Assembly: GCA_934433135.1 (NCBI GenBank)
Contig: CAKRZO010000030.1
Location: 1 to 35,926, forward strand
Source of the DNA: an uncultured Acetatifactor sp.
GTDB taxonomy: Bacteria; Bacillota; Clostridia; Lachnospirales; Lachnospiraceae
Length of the DNA stretch: 35,926 bases
Reading direction: 5' to 3'
Shown here one piece after another: positions 8,023-17,100 of this stretch. Every line of letters starts with the position of its first letter. Position 1 is the stretch's first letter. The position numbers and the translations under genes were made by a program. A model generated the notes under the pieces. That model was not told the origin of the DNA, did not search any database, and saw only the letters and a program-made list of their open reading frames with translations.

Positions 8023-8062
8023 CGGGTCGGTCTCATTTATCCGGCAACCGCATCGGGTAGGT
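8023..8062 (-). promoter_or_regulatory. Candidate AraC-type operator: 31-bp-spaced direct repeat in the leuA leader
   Basis: The 9-mer CGGGT(C/A)GGT occurs at 8023-8031 and 8054-8062 on the plus strand, identical at 8 of 9 positions and offset by 31 bp, about three DNA turns. AraC-family proteins typically bind direct repeats on one helix face. Relative to the promoter the repeats lie at about +1 and +32, a position expected for repression. The leader is only about 95 nt and has no T-box bulge sequence, so a tRNA-Leu T-box is not present. Regulation by LeuA itself is inference. Confidence 0.6.
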
Positions 8063-8069
8063 GATATCT

Positions 8070-8098
8070 ACTATAACACAGCTTCTATTTTTCAGCAA
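8070..8098 (-). promoter_or_regulatory. leuA promoter
   Basis: On the minus strand TTGCTG (8098-8093), a 17-bp spacer and TATAGT (8075-8070), with a TG two bases before the -10. Transcription should start near 8063, about 95 bases before the leuA ATG. Between this promoter and the tuf terminator (8099-8273) I see no gene, only the dispersed repeat at 8231-8249. Confidence 0.75.
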
Positions 8099-8230
8099 GT
8101 GATTATTTTAATCAAAGTGATTGATTTATTATATAAACGAAACCTGCAACGGGAACGCTATTACTATAAATATCACATCTTGCCGACGCAACAAATGACT
8201 GCAAAGCTGCAATAATACGCGGAAAACGCA

Positions 8231-8249
8231 GTTTTGCGAATGGCGCATG
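8231..8249 (+). repeat. Dispersed intergenic repeat, copy 2
   Basis: Matches 2111-2129 in inverted orientation at 18 of 19 positions. It lies between the leuA promoter and the tuf terminator, outside any gene. Confidence 0.5.
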
Positions 8250-8273
8250 GAAACTGTTCGTTGTAAAAAGAAA

Positions 8274-8299
8274 GGGCTTTCCGGTTACCCGGAAAGCCC
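8274..8299 (-). terminator. Intrinsic terminator of tuf
   Basis: A perfect 11-bp GC-rich stem (8274-8284 with 8289-8299, 4-base loop). On the minus strand it is followed by a run of T residues (8261-8273 region), so it ends the str operon after tuf. Confidence 0.9.
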
Positions 8300-8321
8300 A
8301 ATAAATGCTGTATTTCTACAA

Positions 8322-9509
8322 TTATTCAATAATAGAAGTTACACGGCCTGAACCTACAGTACGTCCGCCTTCACGAATAGCAAAGGTAAGACCCTGCTCC
8401 ATAGCGATCGGATGAATCAGTTCGATGGTCATCTCTACGTTATCACCAGGCATGCACATCTCGGTACCTGCAGGAAGTTCGCAAACACCGGTAACGTCAG
8501 TTGTTCTGAAATAGAACTGAGGACGATAGTTGTTGAAGAAAGGAGTATGACGTCCACCTTCGTCTTTGGTCAGAACGTAAACCTGAGCGGTAAACTTTCT
8601 GTGGCAGGTAACGGTGCCGGGTTTTGCAAGAACCTGTCCTCTTTCGATTTCTGTTCTCTGAACACCACGAAGCAGAGCACCGATGTTATCACCAGCCTGT
8701 GCCTCATCCAACATCTTACGGAACATTTCGATACCGGTTACAACGGTCTTCTTCTTATCTTCTTTAATACCAAGAATTTCAACTTCATCATTCAGATGCA
8801 GAACACCACGCTCTACACGTCCGGTAGCAACAGTACCACGTCCGGTAATGGTGAATACGTCCTCAACAGGCATCAGGAAAGGCTTGTCGGTATCACGCTG
8901 AGGATCCGGAATATACTCATCAACAGTATGCATCAGTTCCAGGATCTTATCGCCCCACTCACTGAACGGATCTTCCAGAGCCTTCAGAGCAGAACCCTTG
9001 ATAATCGGGCAGTCATTGAAGCCATATTCTTCAAGCTGTTCGGTAATTTCCATTTCAACCAGTTCAAGCAGTTCTTCATCATCTACCATATCACATTTGT
9101 TCATGAATACAACGATGTAGGGAACGCCTACCTGACGGGACAGAAGGATGTGCTCCTTGGTCTGAGCCATAACACCATCAGTTGCAGCAACAACCAGGAT
9201 AGCGCCGTCCATCTGAGCAGCACCGGTAATCATGTTCTTAACGTAGTCAGCATGGCCCGGGCAGTCAACGTGTGCATAATGTCTCTTCTCTGTCTCATAC
9301 TCAACGTGAGCAGTAGAAATAGTAATACCACGCTCTCTCTCTTCGGGAGCCTTATCAATCATATCAAATGCAACAGCTTCACCAGTACCAAGTCTAGCGT
9401 TCAGAGTCTTGGTAATAGCAGCGGTCAGAGTAGTTTTACCATGGTCAACGTGGCCAATGGTACCAATGTTACAATGGGGCTTTGTTCTTTCAAATTTAGC
9501 TTTAGCCAT
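8322..9509 (-). CDS. tuf: Elongation factor Tu
   Basis: Delivers aminoacyl-tRNA to the ribosome A site as a GTPase. The product is 395 residues with the P-loop GHVDHGKTT, the switch II DCPGHADYVKNM and the G4 motif NKCD, then the two beta-barrel domains. The start is set at ATG 9509 because AAGGAGG lies just upstream and the protein begins with the canonical MAKAKFERTKPH; a longer in-frame extension upstream has no family support. It is the last gene of the str cluster but has its own promoter at 9605-9633. The terminator follows at 8274-8299. Confidence 0.98.
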   Translation of the reverse strand: MAKAKFERTKPHCNIGTIGHVDHGKTTLTAAITKTLNARLGTGEAVAFDMIDKAPEERERGITISTAHVEYETEKRHYAHVDCPGHADYVKNMITGAAQMDGAILVVAATDGVMAQTKEHILLSRQVGVPYIVVFMNKCDMVDDEELLELVEMEITEQLEEYGFNDCPIIKGSALKALEDPFSEWGDKILELMHTVDEYIPDPQRDTDKPFLMPVEDVFTITGRGTVATGRVERGVLHLNDEVEILGIKEDKKKTVVTGIEMFRKMLDEAQAGDNIGALLRGVQRTEIERGQVLAKPGTVTCHRKFTAQVYVLTKDEGGRHTPFFNNYRPQFYFRTTDVTGVCELPAGTEMCMPGDNVEMTIELIHPIAMEQGLTFAIREGGRTVGSGRVTSIIE

Positions 9510-9597
9510 TATTGTAGTCCTCCTTAAAATAATCAACTGTTTTCTTATTTTCGCCGAAGTGCATCCTGCGCGCAATCCGGCGTGATTTAACTCGGCT

Positions 9598-9626
9598 ACT
9601 TCTGATTATATTAGATAATCAGAAGT
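9598..9626. promoter_or_regulatory. Perfect 12-bp inverted repeat within the tuf promoter
   Basis: Arms 9598-9609 and 9615-9626 are perfectly complementary with a 5-base centre. The dyad covers the -10 box and nearly the whole spacer of the tuf promoter. No T-run follows on the minus strand, so it is not an obvious fusA terminator; a protein-binding operator is the simpler reading, but unproven. Confidence 0.6.
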
Positions 9627-9633
9627 TTTTCAA
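9605..9633 (-). promoter_or_regulatory. tuf promoter
   Basis: On the minus strand TTGAAA (9633-9628), a 17-bp spacer and a perfect TATAAT (9610-9605). The start site should be near 9598, about 90 bases before the tuf ATG, giving tuf transcription independent of fusA. Confidence 0.85.
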
Positions 9634-9670
9634 GTCTTTTTTTTATTTATCTGCAACTATTTTGCAGCAA

Positions 9671-11788
9671 TTACTTTGCTTTCGCAGCAAGTACTTTTTC
9701 CTGCACATTCTTAGGAACCTGTTCATATTTTTCAAAGAACATGGAGTAGTTTCCACGACCCTGAGTCTTGGAACGCAGGTCGGTAGAATAACCGAACATC
9801 TCTGCAAGAGGTACATAAGCACGAACCATCTTACCGCCGCCGATATCATCCATACCTTCGATACGTCCGCGGCGGGAGTTGATATCACCGATAACATCGC
9901 CCATATACTCTTCCGGCATCGTTACTTCTACTTTCATAATCGGCTCCATCAATACCGGAGCTGCCTTCTGCATAGCTTCCTTAAATGCAAGGCTACCTGC
10001 AATATGGAATGCCATTTCAGAAGAGTCCACTTCGTGATAAGAACCGTCATATACGTTTGCGTATACGCCGACAACCGGGAATCCGCCCAGGATACCTGCA
10101 TGAGTAGCTTCTTCGATACCTTCGCCGACAGCGGGGATATATTCCTTGGGAATTGCACCGCCCACTACGGTAGATTCGAACTTGAACAGCTGCTCGCCGT
10201 TAGGATCCATCGGCTCGAACTTCACTTTACAATGACCATACTGTCCACGACCGCCGGACTGTTTTGCATACTTGGAATCTACATCTACAGCCTTGGTAAT
10301 CGCTTCCTTGTAAGCTACCTGAGGTGCGCCGACATTTGCTTCTACCTTAAATTCACGAAGCAAACGGTCTACAATAATTTCCAGATGCAGCTCGCCCATA
10401 CCGGCAATGATGGTCTGTCCGGTTTCCGGATTGGTGTGTGCACGGAAGGTCGGGTCTTCTTCTGCAAGCTTAGCCAGTGCTTCACCCATCTTGCCCTGAC
10501 CGGCTTTGGTCTTCGGCTCGATTGCCAGCTCGATAACCGGTTCCGGGAATTCCATGGATTCCAGAATAACCGGATGCTGTTCATCACAGATGGTATCACC
10601 TGTAGTGGTGAACTTAAAGCCTACTGCTGCAGCGATATCTCCGGAGTATACCTTATCCAGTTCTGCACGCTTATTGGCATGCATCTGCAGGATACGGCCT
10701 ACACGTTCCTTCTTATTCTTGGTTGCATTCAGTACGTAAGAACCGGAGTTCATGCTTCCGGAATATACACGGAAGAACGCCAGCTTTCCTACGAACGGGT
10801 CAGCCATAATCTTAAATGCCAATGCAGCGAACGGCTCTTCATCGGAAGAATGTCTTACTACTTCATTGCCATCCAGGTCAACACCCTTAATGGGAGGAAT
10901 GTCTGTAGGCGCAGGCATGTATTCCAGAATTGCGTCCAACAGCTTCTGTACACCTCTGTTACGGTAAGCAGAACCGCAACATACAGGAATTGCTTTACAT
11001 TCACAAGTTGCTTTTCTGAGTACTTTTTTCATTTCCTCAGTGGAAGGTTCTTCTCCTTCCAGATACATCATCATCAGATCATCATCCAGCTCACAGATCT
11101 TTTCGATCAACTCGGAACGATACAATTCTGCATCATCTGCCATATCGCCCAGATCATCCGTTACGGTGATGTTGTCTCCCTTATCATCATTATAGATGTA
11201 AGCTTTCATTTCAAACAAATCAATGATACCTTTAAAATTATCTTCTTTGCCGATAGGCAGCTGAAGAATAATTGCATTTTTGCCAAGTCTGGTCCTGATT
11301 TGTTCCACTGCGCCATAGAAATTAGCACCCAGGATATCCATCTTATTGATGAATGCCATACGAGGCACGTTGTAAGTGTCTGCCTGGCGCCATACATTTT
11401 CTGACTGAGGCTCAACTCCTCCTTTTGCACAGAAGACACCAACGGCGCCATCCAGTACACGAAGGGAACGTTCTACTTCTACGGTAAAGTCTACGTGGCC
11501 AGGAGTATCAATGATATTAATACGATGCTCCAATGCACCGGGCATGGGCTTGGTTTCTTTTTCCAGTGTCCAGTGGCAGGTTGTAGCAGCGGACGTGATG
11601 GTAATACCTCTTTCCTGTTCCTGCTCCATCCAGTCCATGGTAGCAGTACCTTCATGCGTATCACCAATCTTGTAGTTAACACCGGTATAATACAGAATAC
11701 GCTCTGTCAATGTTGTTTTACCAGCATCGATGTGCGCCATAATACCGATATTTCTGGTTCTCTCTAATGGATATTCTCTTCCAGCCAA
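9671..11788 (-). CDS. fusA: Elongation factor G
   Basis: Translocase GTPase of the ribosome, 705 residues, usual family length. The G domain shows AHIDAGKTT (P-loop), DTPGHVDF (switch II) and NKMD. Domains II-V follow, ending with the domain V stretch GRGNYSMFFEKYEQVP. The start codon is TTG at 11788, placed by GGAGGA a few bases upstream and by the conserved N-terminus AGREYPLERTRNIGIMAH. It lies 71 bases after rpsG in the str operon. Confidence 0.98.
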   Translation of the reverse strand: MAGREYPLERTRNIGIMAHIDAGKTTLTERILYYTGVNYKIGDTHEGTATMDWMEQEQERGITITSAATTCHWTLEKETKPMPGALEHRINIIDTPGHVDFTVEVERSLRVLDGAVGVFCAKGGVEPQSENVWRQADTYNVPRMAFINKMDILGANFYGAVEQIRTRLGKNAIILQLPIGKEDNFKGIIDLFEMKAYIYNDDKGDNITVTDDLGDMADDAELYRSELIEKICELDDDLMMMYLEGEEPSTEEMKKVLRKATCECKAIPVCCGSAYRNRGVQKLLDAILEYMPAPTDIPPIKGVDLDGNEVVRHSSDEEPFAALAFKIMADPFVGKLAFFRVYSGSMNSGSYVLNATKNKKERVGRILQMHANKRAELDKVYSGDIAAAVGFKFTTTGDTICDEQHPVILESMEFPEPVIELAIEPKTKAGQGKMGEALAKLAEEDPTFRAHTNPETGQTIIAGMGELHLEIIVDRLLREFKVEANVGAPQVAYKEAITKAVDVDSKYAKQSGGRGQYGHCKVKFEPMDPNGEQLFKFESTVVGGAIPKEYIPAVGEGIEEATHAGILGGFPVVGVYANVYDGSYHEVDSSEMAFHIAGSLAFKEAMQKAAPVLMEPIMKVEVTMPEEYMGDVIGDINSRRGRIEGMDDIGGGKMVRAYVPLAEMFGYSTDLRSKTQGRGNYSMFFEKYEQVPKNVQEKVLAAKAK

Positions 11789-11859
11789 GATTTTTTCCTC
11801 CTATAGTTATCAGCACAGCAGGGCACAGAATCCTGCAGCCCTGCCTTTCCGGAAACCAA

Positions 11860-12330
11860 TTAGAATCTGTAATGAGCAAAAGCCTTGTTTGCTTCCGCCA
11901 TCTTGTGCATATCTTCTTTTCTCTTTACAGCAGCACCTGTATTGTTGGATGCATCCAGAATCTCATTGGCAAGTCTGTCTTCCATGGTCTTTTCGCCTCT
12001 CTTACGAGAAAACATTACCAACCAGCGAAGACCAAGTGTCTGACGTCTGTCAGCTTTCACTTCGATCGGCACCTGATACGTAGCACCGCCGATACGTCTT
12101 GCTTTACATTCCAGAACGGGCATGATATTATTCATAGCCTCCTCGAATACTTCTACTGCCGGTTTTCCGGACTTGGCTTCTACCTTGGCAAATGCTCCAT
12201 ATACAATTTTCTGAGCTACGCCCTTCTTACCATCCAACATAACATTGTTGATAAGTTTGGTCACAACCTTATTATTGTATAAAGGATCAGCCAATACATC
12301 TCTTTTTTGAATATGTCCTTTACGTGGCAC
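11860..12330 (-). CDS. rpsG: 30S ribosomal protein S7
   Basis: Primary 16S rRNA-binding protein that nucleates the 30S head, 156 residues, exactly the common bacterial length. It starts PRKGHIQKRDVLADPLYN and ends AEANKAFAHYRF. The start is GTG at 12330 behind GGAGGG; an in-frame ATG 21 bases upstream lies before that ribosome binding site and would give a non-standard extension. It sits between rpsL and fusA as in most bacteria. Confidence 0.97.
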   Translation of the reverse strand: MPRKGHIQKRDVLADPLYNNKVVTKLINNVMLDGKKGVAQKIVYGAFAKVEAKSGKPAVEVFEEAMNNIMPVLECKARRIGGATYQVPIEVKADRRQTLGLRWLVMFSRKRGEKTMEDRLANEILDASNNTGAAVKRKEDMHKMAEANKAFAHYRF

Positions 12331-12487
12331 GGTTCTTCCCTCCTTATTCATTCAATAAATCATCGGTACTCACATGTGTTTCCCCAAGTGTTCGCGCTGT
12401 TATATCTGTATCACAGAATTCCAACACTATCTTAGTTCCGTTTGATTTGTGGTACTTTTCTGCTGTCTAAAATCCTCCAGCCAAAAG

Positions 12488-12910
12488 TTATTTCTTGCCG
12501 GCCTTAGGTCTCTTAGCGCCGTATTTGGAACGAGCCTGCTTTCTGTTAGCAACACCTGCGGTATCCAAAGTACCACGAATAATGTGATATCTTGTACCAG
12601 GCAGGTCCTTTACTCTTCCTCCTCTGATCAGAACAACACTGTGTTCCTGCAGATTGTGTCCTTCACCGGGAATATAGCTTGTTACTTCGATTCCGTTGGA
12701 AAGACGTACTCTGGCGATCTTTCTCAAAGCAGAGTTAGGCTTTTTAGGAGTAGCGGTCTTTACAGCAGTACATACCCCTCTCTTCTGAGGAGCAGAAGCA
12801 TCTGTAGCCTTTTTGTGCAAAGAGTTATATCCCTTCTGCAGTGCAGGTGCAGTAGACTTCTTAACTGATGTCTGACGTCCCTTTCTTACTAACTGGTTAA
12901 ATGTTGGCAT
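12488..12910 (-). CDS. rpsL: 30S ribosomal protein S12
   Basis: Decoding-centre protein of 140 residues. It opens PTFNQLVRKGR and carries the Gram-positive-type insertion after KKATDASAPQKRG. The decoding loops TPKKPNSALRK and GGRVKDLPG keep the lysines that are changed in streptomycin-resistant mutants, so the wild-type, sensitive form is predicted. First gene of the str operon with AGAGGTGA-type initiation signal and a roughly 175-base leader. Confidence 0.98.
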   Translation of the reverse strand: MPTFNQLVRKGRQTSVKKSTAPALQKGYNSLHKKATDASAPQKRGVCTAVKTATPKKPNSALRKIARVRLSNGIEVTSYIPGEGHNLQEHSVVLIRGGRVKDLPGTRYHIIRGTLDTAGVANRKQARSKYGAKRPKAGKK

Positions 12911-12949
12911 TCTGTTTCACCTCTTTCTTAGTATTGATAAATTTTTCCA

Positions 12950-13045
12950 TTCTATTCATGTGAACTTCCATCAATAGGATTCTTCATGACGGTTTTCACG
13001 AATAGAATTTATATCCGCGTGTATTTTGCGAATATAATTTGTATC
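12950..13045 (-). promoter_or_regulatory. Structured leader of the rpsL operon
   Basis: The leader between promoter and rpsL contains a long stem: 12950-12957 plus 12960-12964 pair with 12995-13007, 13 bp with a 2-base bulge. Just upstream is a 16-base direct repeat with two mismatches (13000-13015 and 13030-13045), starting GAATA. I do not recognise a described leader family. Autogenous control by S12 or S7 would be plausible but is not shown. Confidence 0.5.
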
Positions 13046-13091
13046 ACCGAATTCACGCACAAAAAAAATACGTGAACCGACACACTCAGTC

Positions 13092-13120
13092 AGTATACTT
13101 GTTTTTCATACTCTTGTCAA
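13092..13120 (-). promoter_or_regulatory. str operon promoter (rpsL-rpsG-fusA)
   Basis: On the minus strand TTGACA (13120-13115), a 17-bp spacer and TATACT (13097-13092). It begins only 16 bases after the rfbD stop codon, with no terminator between. Confidence 0.88.
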
Positions 13121-13135
13121 TAGATTTTTTGAATT

Positions 13136-13993
13136 TTAGAGCTGATTTTCCCTCTTCAGAGCTTCCAGGTATCTTCCTAAGGCATCCTGCCAGGATGGCA
13201 GTCTTTCAAAACCGTTCTGGGTAAGCTTTTCCTTGCTCATCCTGCTGTTCACCGGCCTTTTTGCTTTGGCGGGATACTGGGAAGAGCTTACGGGAAGTAC
13301 CTTTACATCGACACCGGCCTGTCTGAAAATCTCACAGGCGAATTCATACCAGGAACAGATTCCTTCATTGGTTGCATGATAAAATCCGTATTTGTCCGTC
13401 TGAATCATATCCACCAGAAGCCTTGCCAGATCATAGGTATAAGTAGGCGAACCGAACTGGTCATCCACAACCGTCAGGGTGTCGGTTGTTTTTGCCTTAT
13501 TTAAAACCGCTTTAATGAAGTTTTTACCGTTGATGCCGAATACCCAGGCGATTCTTACAATAAAATACTTCGTCAGTTCGTCTGTTACCGCTACTTCCCC
13601 TTCATACTTTGTCTGTCCGTATACGTTCAAAGGCTCTCGTGCATCGTCCGGCTCCCAGGGTCTTTCGCCTTTTCCGTTAAATACATAGTCGGTACTGATA
13701 TACATCATTTTGATATCCAACTTCCGGCACACTTTTGCAATATTCCTGGTTCCGTCGGCGTTGACTTTCCGACAAAGCTCTTCATGATCTTCCGCCGCAT
13801 CTACCGCCGTATAAGCGGCACAGTGAATTACTGCGTCCGGTGCTGCCTGGGTAATCACACTCTCAACAGAAGCTGCGTCCGTGATATCCATTTCCTCGAT
13901 ATCCACACCGACCGCTTCGATTCCTCTTTTTTCCAGTTCATTGACTACATCGTAACCTAATTGTCCCTTCACGCCTGTTACTAAGACTCTCAT
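13136..13993 (-). CDS. rfbD: dTDP-4-dehydrorhamnose reductase family protein
   Basis: SDR-type NAD(P)H-dependent reductase of 285 residues, last step of dTDP-L-rhamnose synthesis for surface polysaccharide. The Rossmann motif is GVKGQLG (7-13), the substrate stretch is STDYVFNG (100-107), and the catalytic pair Tyr125/Lys129 lies in YGQTK. The ATG at 13993 is preferred: GGAGG is 10 bases upstream. An ATG six codons earlier overlaps that site. It lies alone between rpoC and rpsL, away from other rml genes, behind the rpoC terminator and without a terminator of its own, so some transcripts may run into the str operon. A weak promoter-like TTGAGG/TATGAA pair lies just upstream near 14025-14055. 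Confidence 0.9.
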   Translation of the reverse strand: MRVLVTGVKGQLGYDVVNELEKRGIEAVGVDIEEMDITDAASVESVITQAAPDAVIHCAAYTAVDAAEDHEELCRKVNADGTRNIAKVCRKLDIKMMYISTDYVFNGKGERPWEPDDAREPLNVYGQTKYEGEVAVTDELTKYFIVRIAWVFGINGKNFIKAVLNKAKTTDTLTVVDDQFGSPTYTYDLARLLVDMIQTDKYGFYHATNEGICSWYEFACEIFRQAGVDVKVLPVSSSQYPAKAKRPVNSRMSKEKLTQNGFERLPSWQDALGRYLEALKRENQL

Positions 13994-14064
13994 ATTTTTA
14001 TTTTCCTCCATCGAAATCCATTCCGGTTATTCATAAATTGCAAGTTTGCTCATCCTCAAAAACA

Positions 14065-14095
14065 GGAAAAAACAGAGGAGTCCTCTGTTTTTTCC
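14065..14095 (-). terminator. Intrinsic terminator of rpoBC
   Basis: A perfect 14-bp stem (14065-14078 with 14082-14095, 3-base loop) whose arms contain A6 and T6 runs, so it can act in either direction. It starts 26 bases after the rpoC stop. Confidence 0.88.
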
Positions 14096-14120
14096 GCTCT
14101 GAGAGGAATACTCTCAAGTT

Positions 14121-17100
14121 TTATTCTTCCGCATCTTCGTCAGCGGTTTCGGTTGTCTCTTCGGTTTCTGACTCTGTATCCGCTTTGCCAGCTTCATCCG
14201 CATCTTCCGTTGCTGTCTCGTCAGATGCTTTGTCCGTTACTTCTTGATCGGCTTCCTCAGAAGTTGCCCCGGTGTTCTCTGCATCCTGCACGGAATCAGT
14301 CTCCTGTGCGGTCTGTGCACCCTCGTTTTCTTCTGCTGTCTCCTCAGAAGGAAGTTCCTCTGCATCTTCGTACATGTCCTCATCAAAATCCACAACATCT
14401 TCCACTTCCGTACTTAACTTGATATTGCGGTATCTGTCCATACCGGTACCTGCCGGAATCGGCTTACCGATAATAACGTTTTCCTTAAGACCTACCAACG
14501 GGTCTACCTTACCCTTAATAGCAGCTTCGGTCAGTACCTTGGTTGTCTCCTGGAAGGATGCTGCAGACAGGAAGGAATTGGTAGCTAACGCTGCCTTGGT
14601 AATTCCCAGCATAACCTGTTTGCCTTCTGCCGGCTGTTTGCCCTGCGCAATCAGCTCTTCGTTCATATCTTCGAAATCCAGTACGTCTACCAGAATGCCG
14701 GGAAGGAATTCGGAATCTCCGTTATTCTCAATCCGGATCTTCTTAAGCATCTGACGTACAATGACTTCGATATGCTTATCTGCAATATCAACACCCTGCA
14801 GACGATATACTCTCTGTACTTCTCTGAGCATATAGTCCTGTACGGCACGGATTCCTTTGATCTTTAACAGGTCATGGGGATTTACACTACCTTCTGTCAG
14901 CTCGTCACCGGCCTCCAAAATCTGTCCGTCCACAATCTTGATACGGGATCCGTAAGGGATCAGATAGGTCTTGTTTTCACCGGTTGCCTCATTGGTGATC
15001 ACCACTTCACGTTTTTTCTTGGTATCACGGATTTCCGCTTTACCGCCGAATTCTGCAATAATGGCAAGTCCCTTGGGCTTTCTGGCTTCAAACAATTCTT
15101 CTACACGGGGAAGACCCTGTGTAATGTCATCACCTGCGACACCGCCGCTGTGGAAAGTACGCATCGTCAGCTGGGTACCCGGCTCACCGATGGACTGTGC
15201 TGCAATGATACCAACTGCTTCACCAACCTGTACGGCTTCACCGGTAGCCATGTTCGCGCCGTAGCACTTTGCACAGATACCGATATGGGAACGGCAGGTT
15301 AAAATGGTACGAATCTTTACTTCTTCAATAGGTTCGCCCTTGCTGTCTACTCCCGTGCTGAGAATCTTGGCTGCACGCGCCGGTGTGATCATATGATTTC
15401 TCTTTACGATCAGATTACCGTCACGATCCTTGATATCCTCGCAGGAGAATCTGCCTGTAATACGATCCTTTAATCCTTCAATCGTTTCTTTTCCGTCCAT
15501 GAATGCTTTGACATACATACCCGGAATCTCGGCCTTTCCTTCACAACAGTCCACTTCCCTTATGATCAGTTCCTGGGAAACGTCTACCATTCGTCTGGTC
15601 AGATAACCGGAGTCCGCAGTACGAAGAGCGGTATCTGACATACCTTTTCTTGCGCCGTGGGCAGACATGAAGTATTCCAGTACATCCAGACCTTCACGGA
15701 AGTTAGACTTAATCGGCAGCTCAATGGTACGTCCGCTGGTATCGGCCATCAGACCACGCATACCGGCCAGCTGTTTGATCTGCTGGTTGGAACCACGGGC
15801 ACCGGAATCCGCCATCATGAAGATGTTGTTATATTTATCCAGACCGGAAATCAGAACGTCGGTTAATTCTTTATCCGTTTCGTTCCAGGTCTCCACAACC
15901 GCACGATATCTTTCCTCCTCGGTAATCAGACCACGTCGGAAATTCATTGCGATTTTGTCTACGGTAGCCTGAGCTGCTTCCAGCATCTCTTTTTTCTTTG
16001 CAGGAACAGTCATATCCGAAATGGATACGGTCATAGCTGCTCTGGTAGAATATTTATAACCGATAGCTTTTACATCATCCAGCACTTCTGCTGTCTTGAA
16101 TGCGCCATGGGTATTGATAACCTTTTCCAGGATCTGCTTTAAGCCTTTCTTTCCTACATGGAAATCCACTTCCAGCTTCAGGAAATTCTCGGGAATGCTT
16201 CTGTCTACCAATCCCAGATCCTGAGGAAGAATTTCGTTGAACAGGAAACGTCCCAGGGTAGATTCCACATTACCGGAAATCTCTTCTCCGGCCGCATTCT
16301 TCTTCGTTACCCTTACGGTAATTCTGGAATGCAGGGTACAAGCCTGGTTCTCATATGCCAGGATTGCTTCGTTTACACTCTTAAAGAACTTTCCTTCACC
16401 CAATGCGCCCGGTCTTTCTTGGGTCAGATAGTAAATACCCAGAACCATATCCTGAGACGGTACCGCTACAGGGCCGCCGTCGGAAGGCTTTAACAAGTTG
16501 TTGGGAGACAACAGCAGGAAACGGCACTCTGCCTGCGCTTCCACGGACAAAGGAAGGTGTACAGCCATCTGGTCTCCGTCAAAGTCGGCATTGAAAGCGG
16601 TACATACCAACGGATGCAGCTTAATTGCCTTACCGCCGACCAGAATCGGCTCAAATGCCTGGATACCCAGTCTGTGAAGAGTAGGAGCACGGTTTAACAT
16701 AACCGGATGTTCCTTAATGACTTCTTCCAGTACGTCCCAGACCTGATCATCCCATCTTTCCACCAGCTTCTTGGCATTCTTGATATTCTGGCTGATTCCT
16801 TTGGCAACCAGCTCTTTCATTACAAAAGGTTTGAAAAGTTCGATTGCCATCTCTTTGGGCAGACCACACTGATAAATCTTAAGTTCCGGTCCGACTACGA
16901 TAACGGAACGTCCGGAATAGTCAACACGCTTTCCCAAAAGGTTCTGACGGAAACGTCCGGACTTACCCTTAAGCATATCGGAAAGGGACTTTAACGCCCT
17001 GTTGCCGGGGCCGGTAACAGGACGGCCTCTTCTGCCGTTATCAATCAGAGCGTCTACGGCCTCCTGGAGCATTCTCTTTTCATTACGCACGATAATATCC

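Noticed and set aside
7968..8070. T-box or leucine leader-peptide control of leuA
   Set aside because: The leader is only about 95 nt, has no TGGNACC-type bulge sequence, no antiterminator/terminator pair and no Leu-codon-rich short frame.
8412..9527. A 371-codon plus-strand open frame opposite tuf
   Set aside because: Antisense shadow of tuf; low-complexity Ser/Asn-rich translation.
9510..9575. Longer EF-Tu with a 22-residue N-terminal extension
   Set aside because: The extension spans the AAGGAGG site and has no counterpart in EF-Tu; the canonical MAKAKFERTKPH start is at 9509.
9662..11404. A 580-codon plus-strand open frame opposite fusA
   Set aside because: It is the complement of a strongly conserved EF-G gene; long antisense frames arise from its codon bias, and the translation has no recognisable domain.
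14038..14422. Ser/Pro-rich plus-strand frames opposite the end of rpoC
   Set aside because: They are the antisense of the acidic low-complexity tail, lack ribosome binding sites and have no family resemblance.
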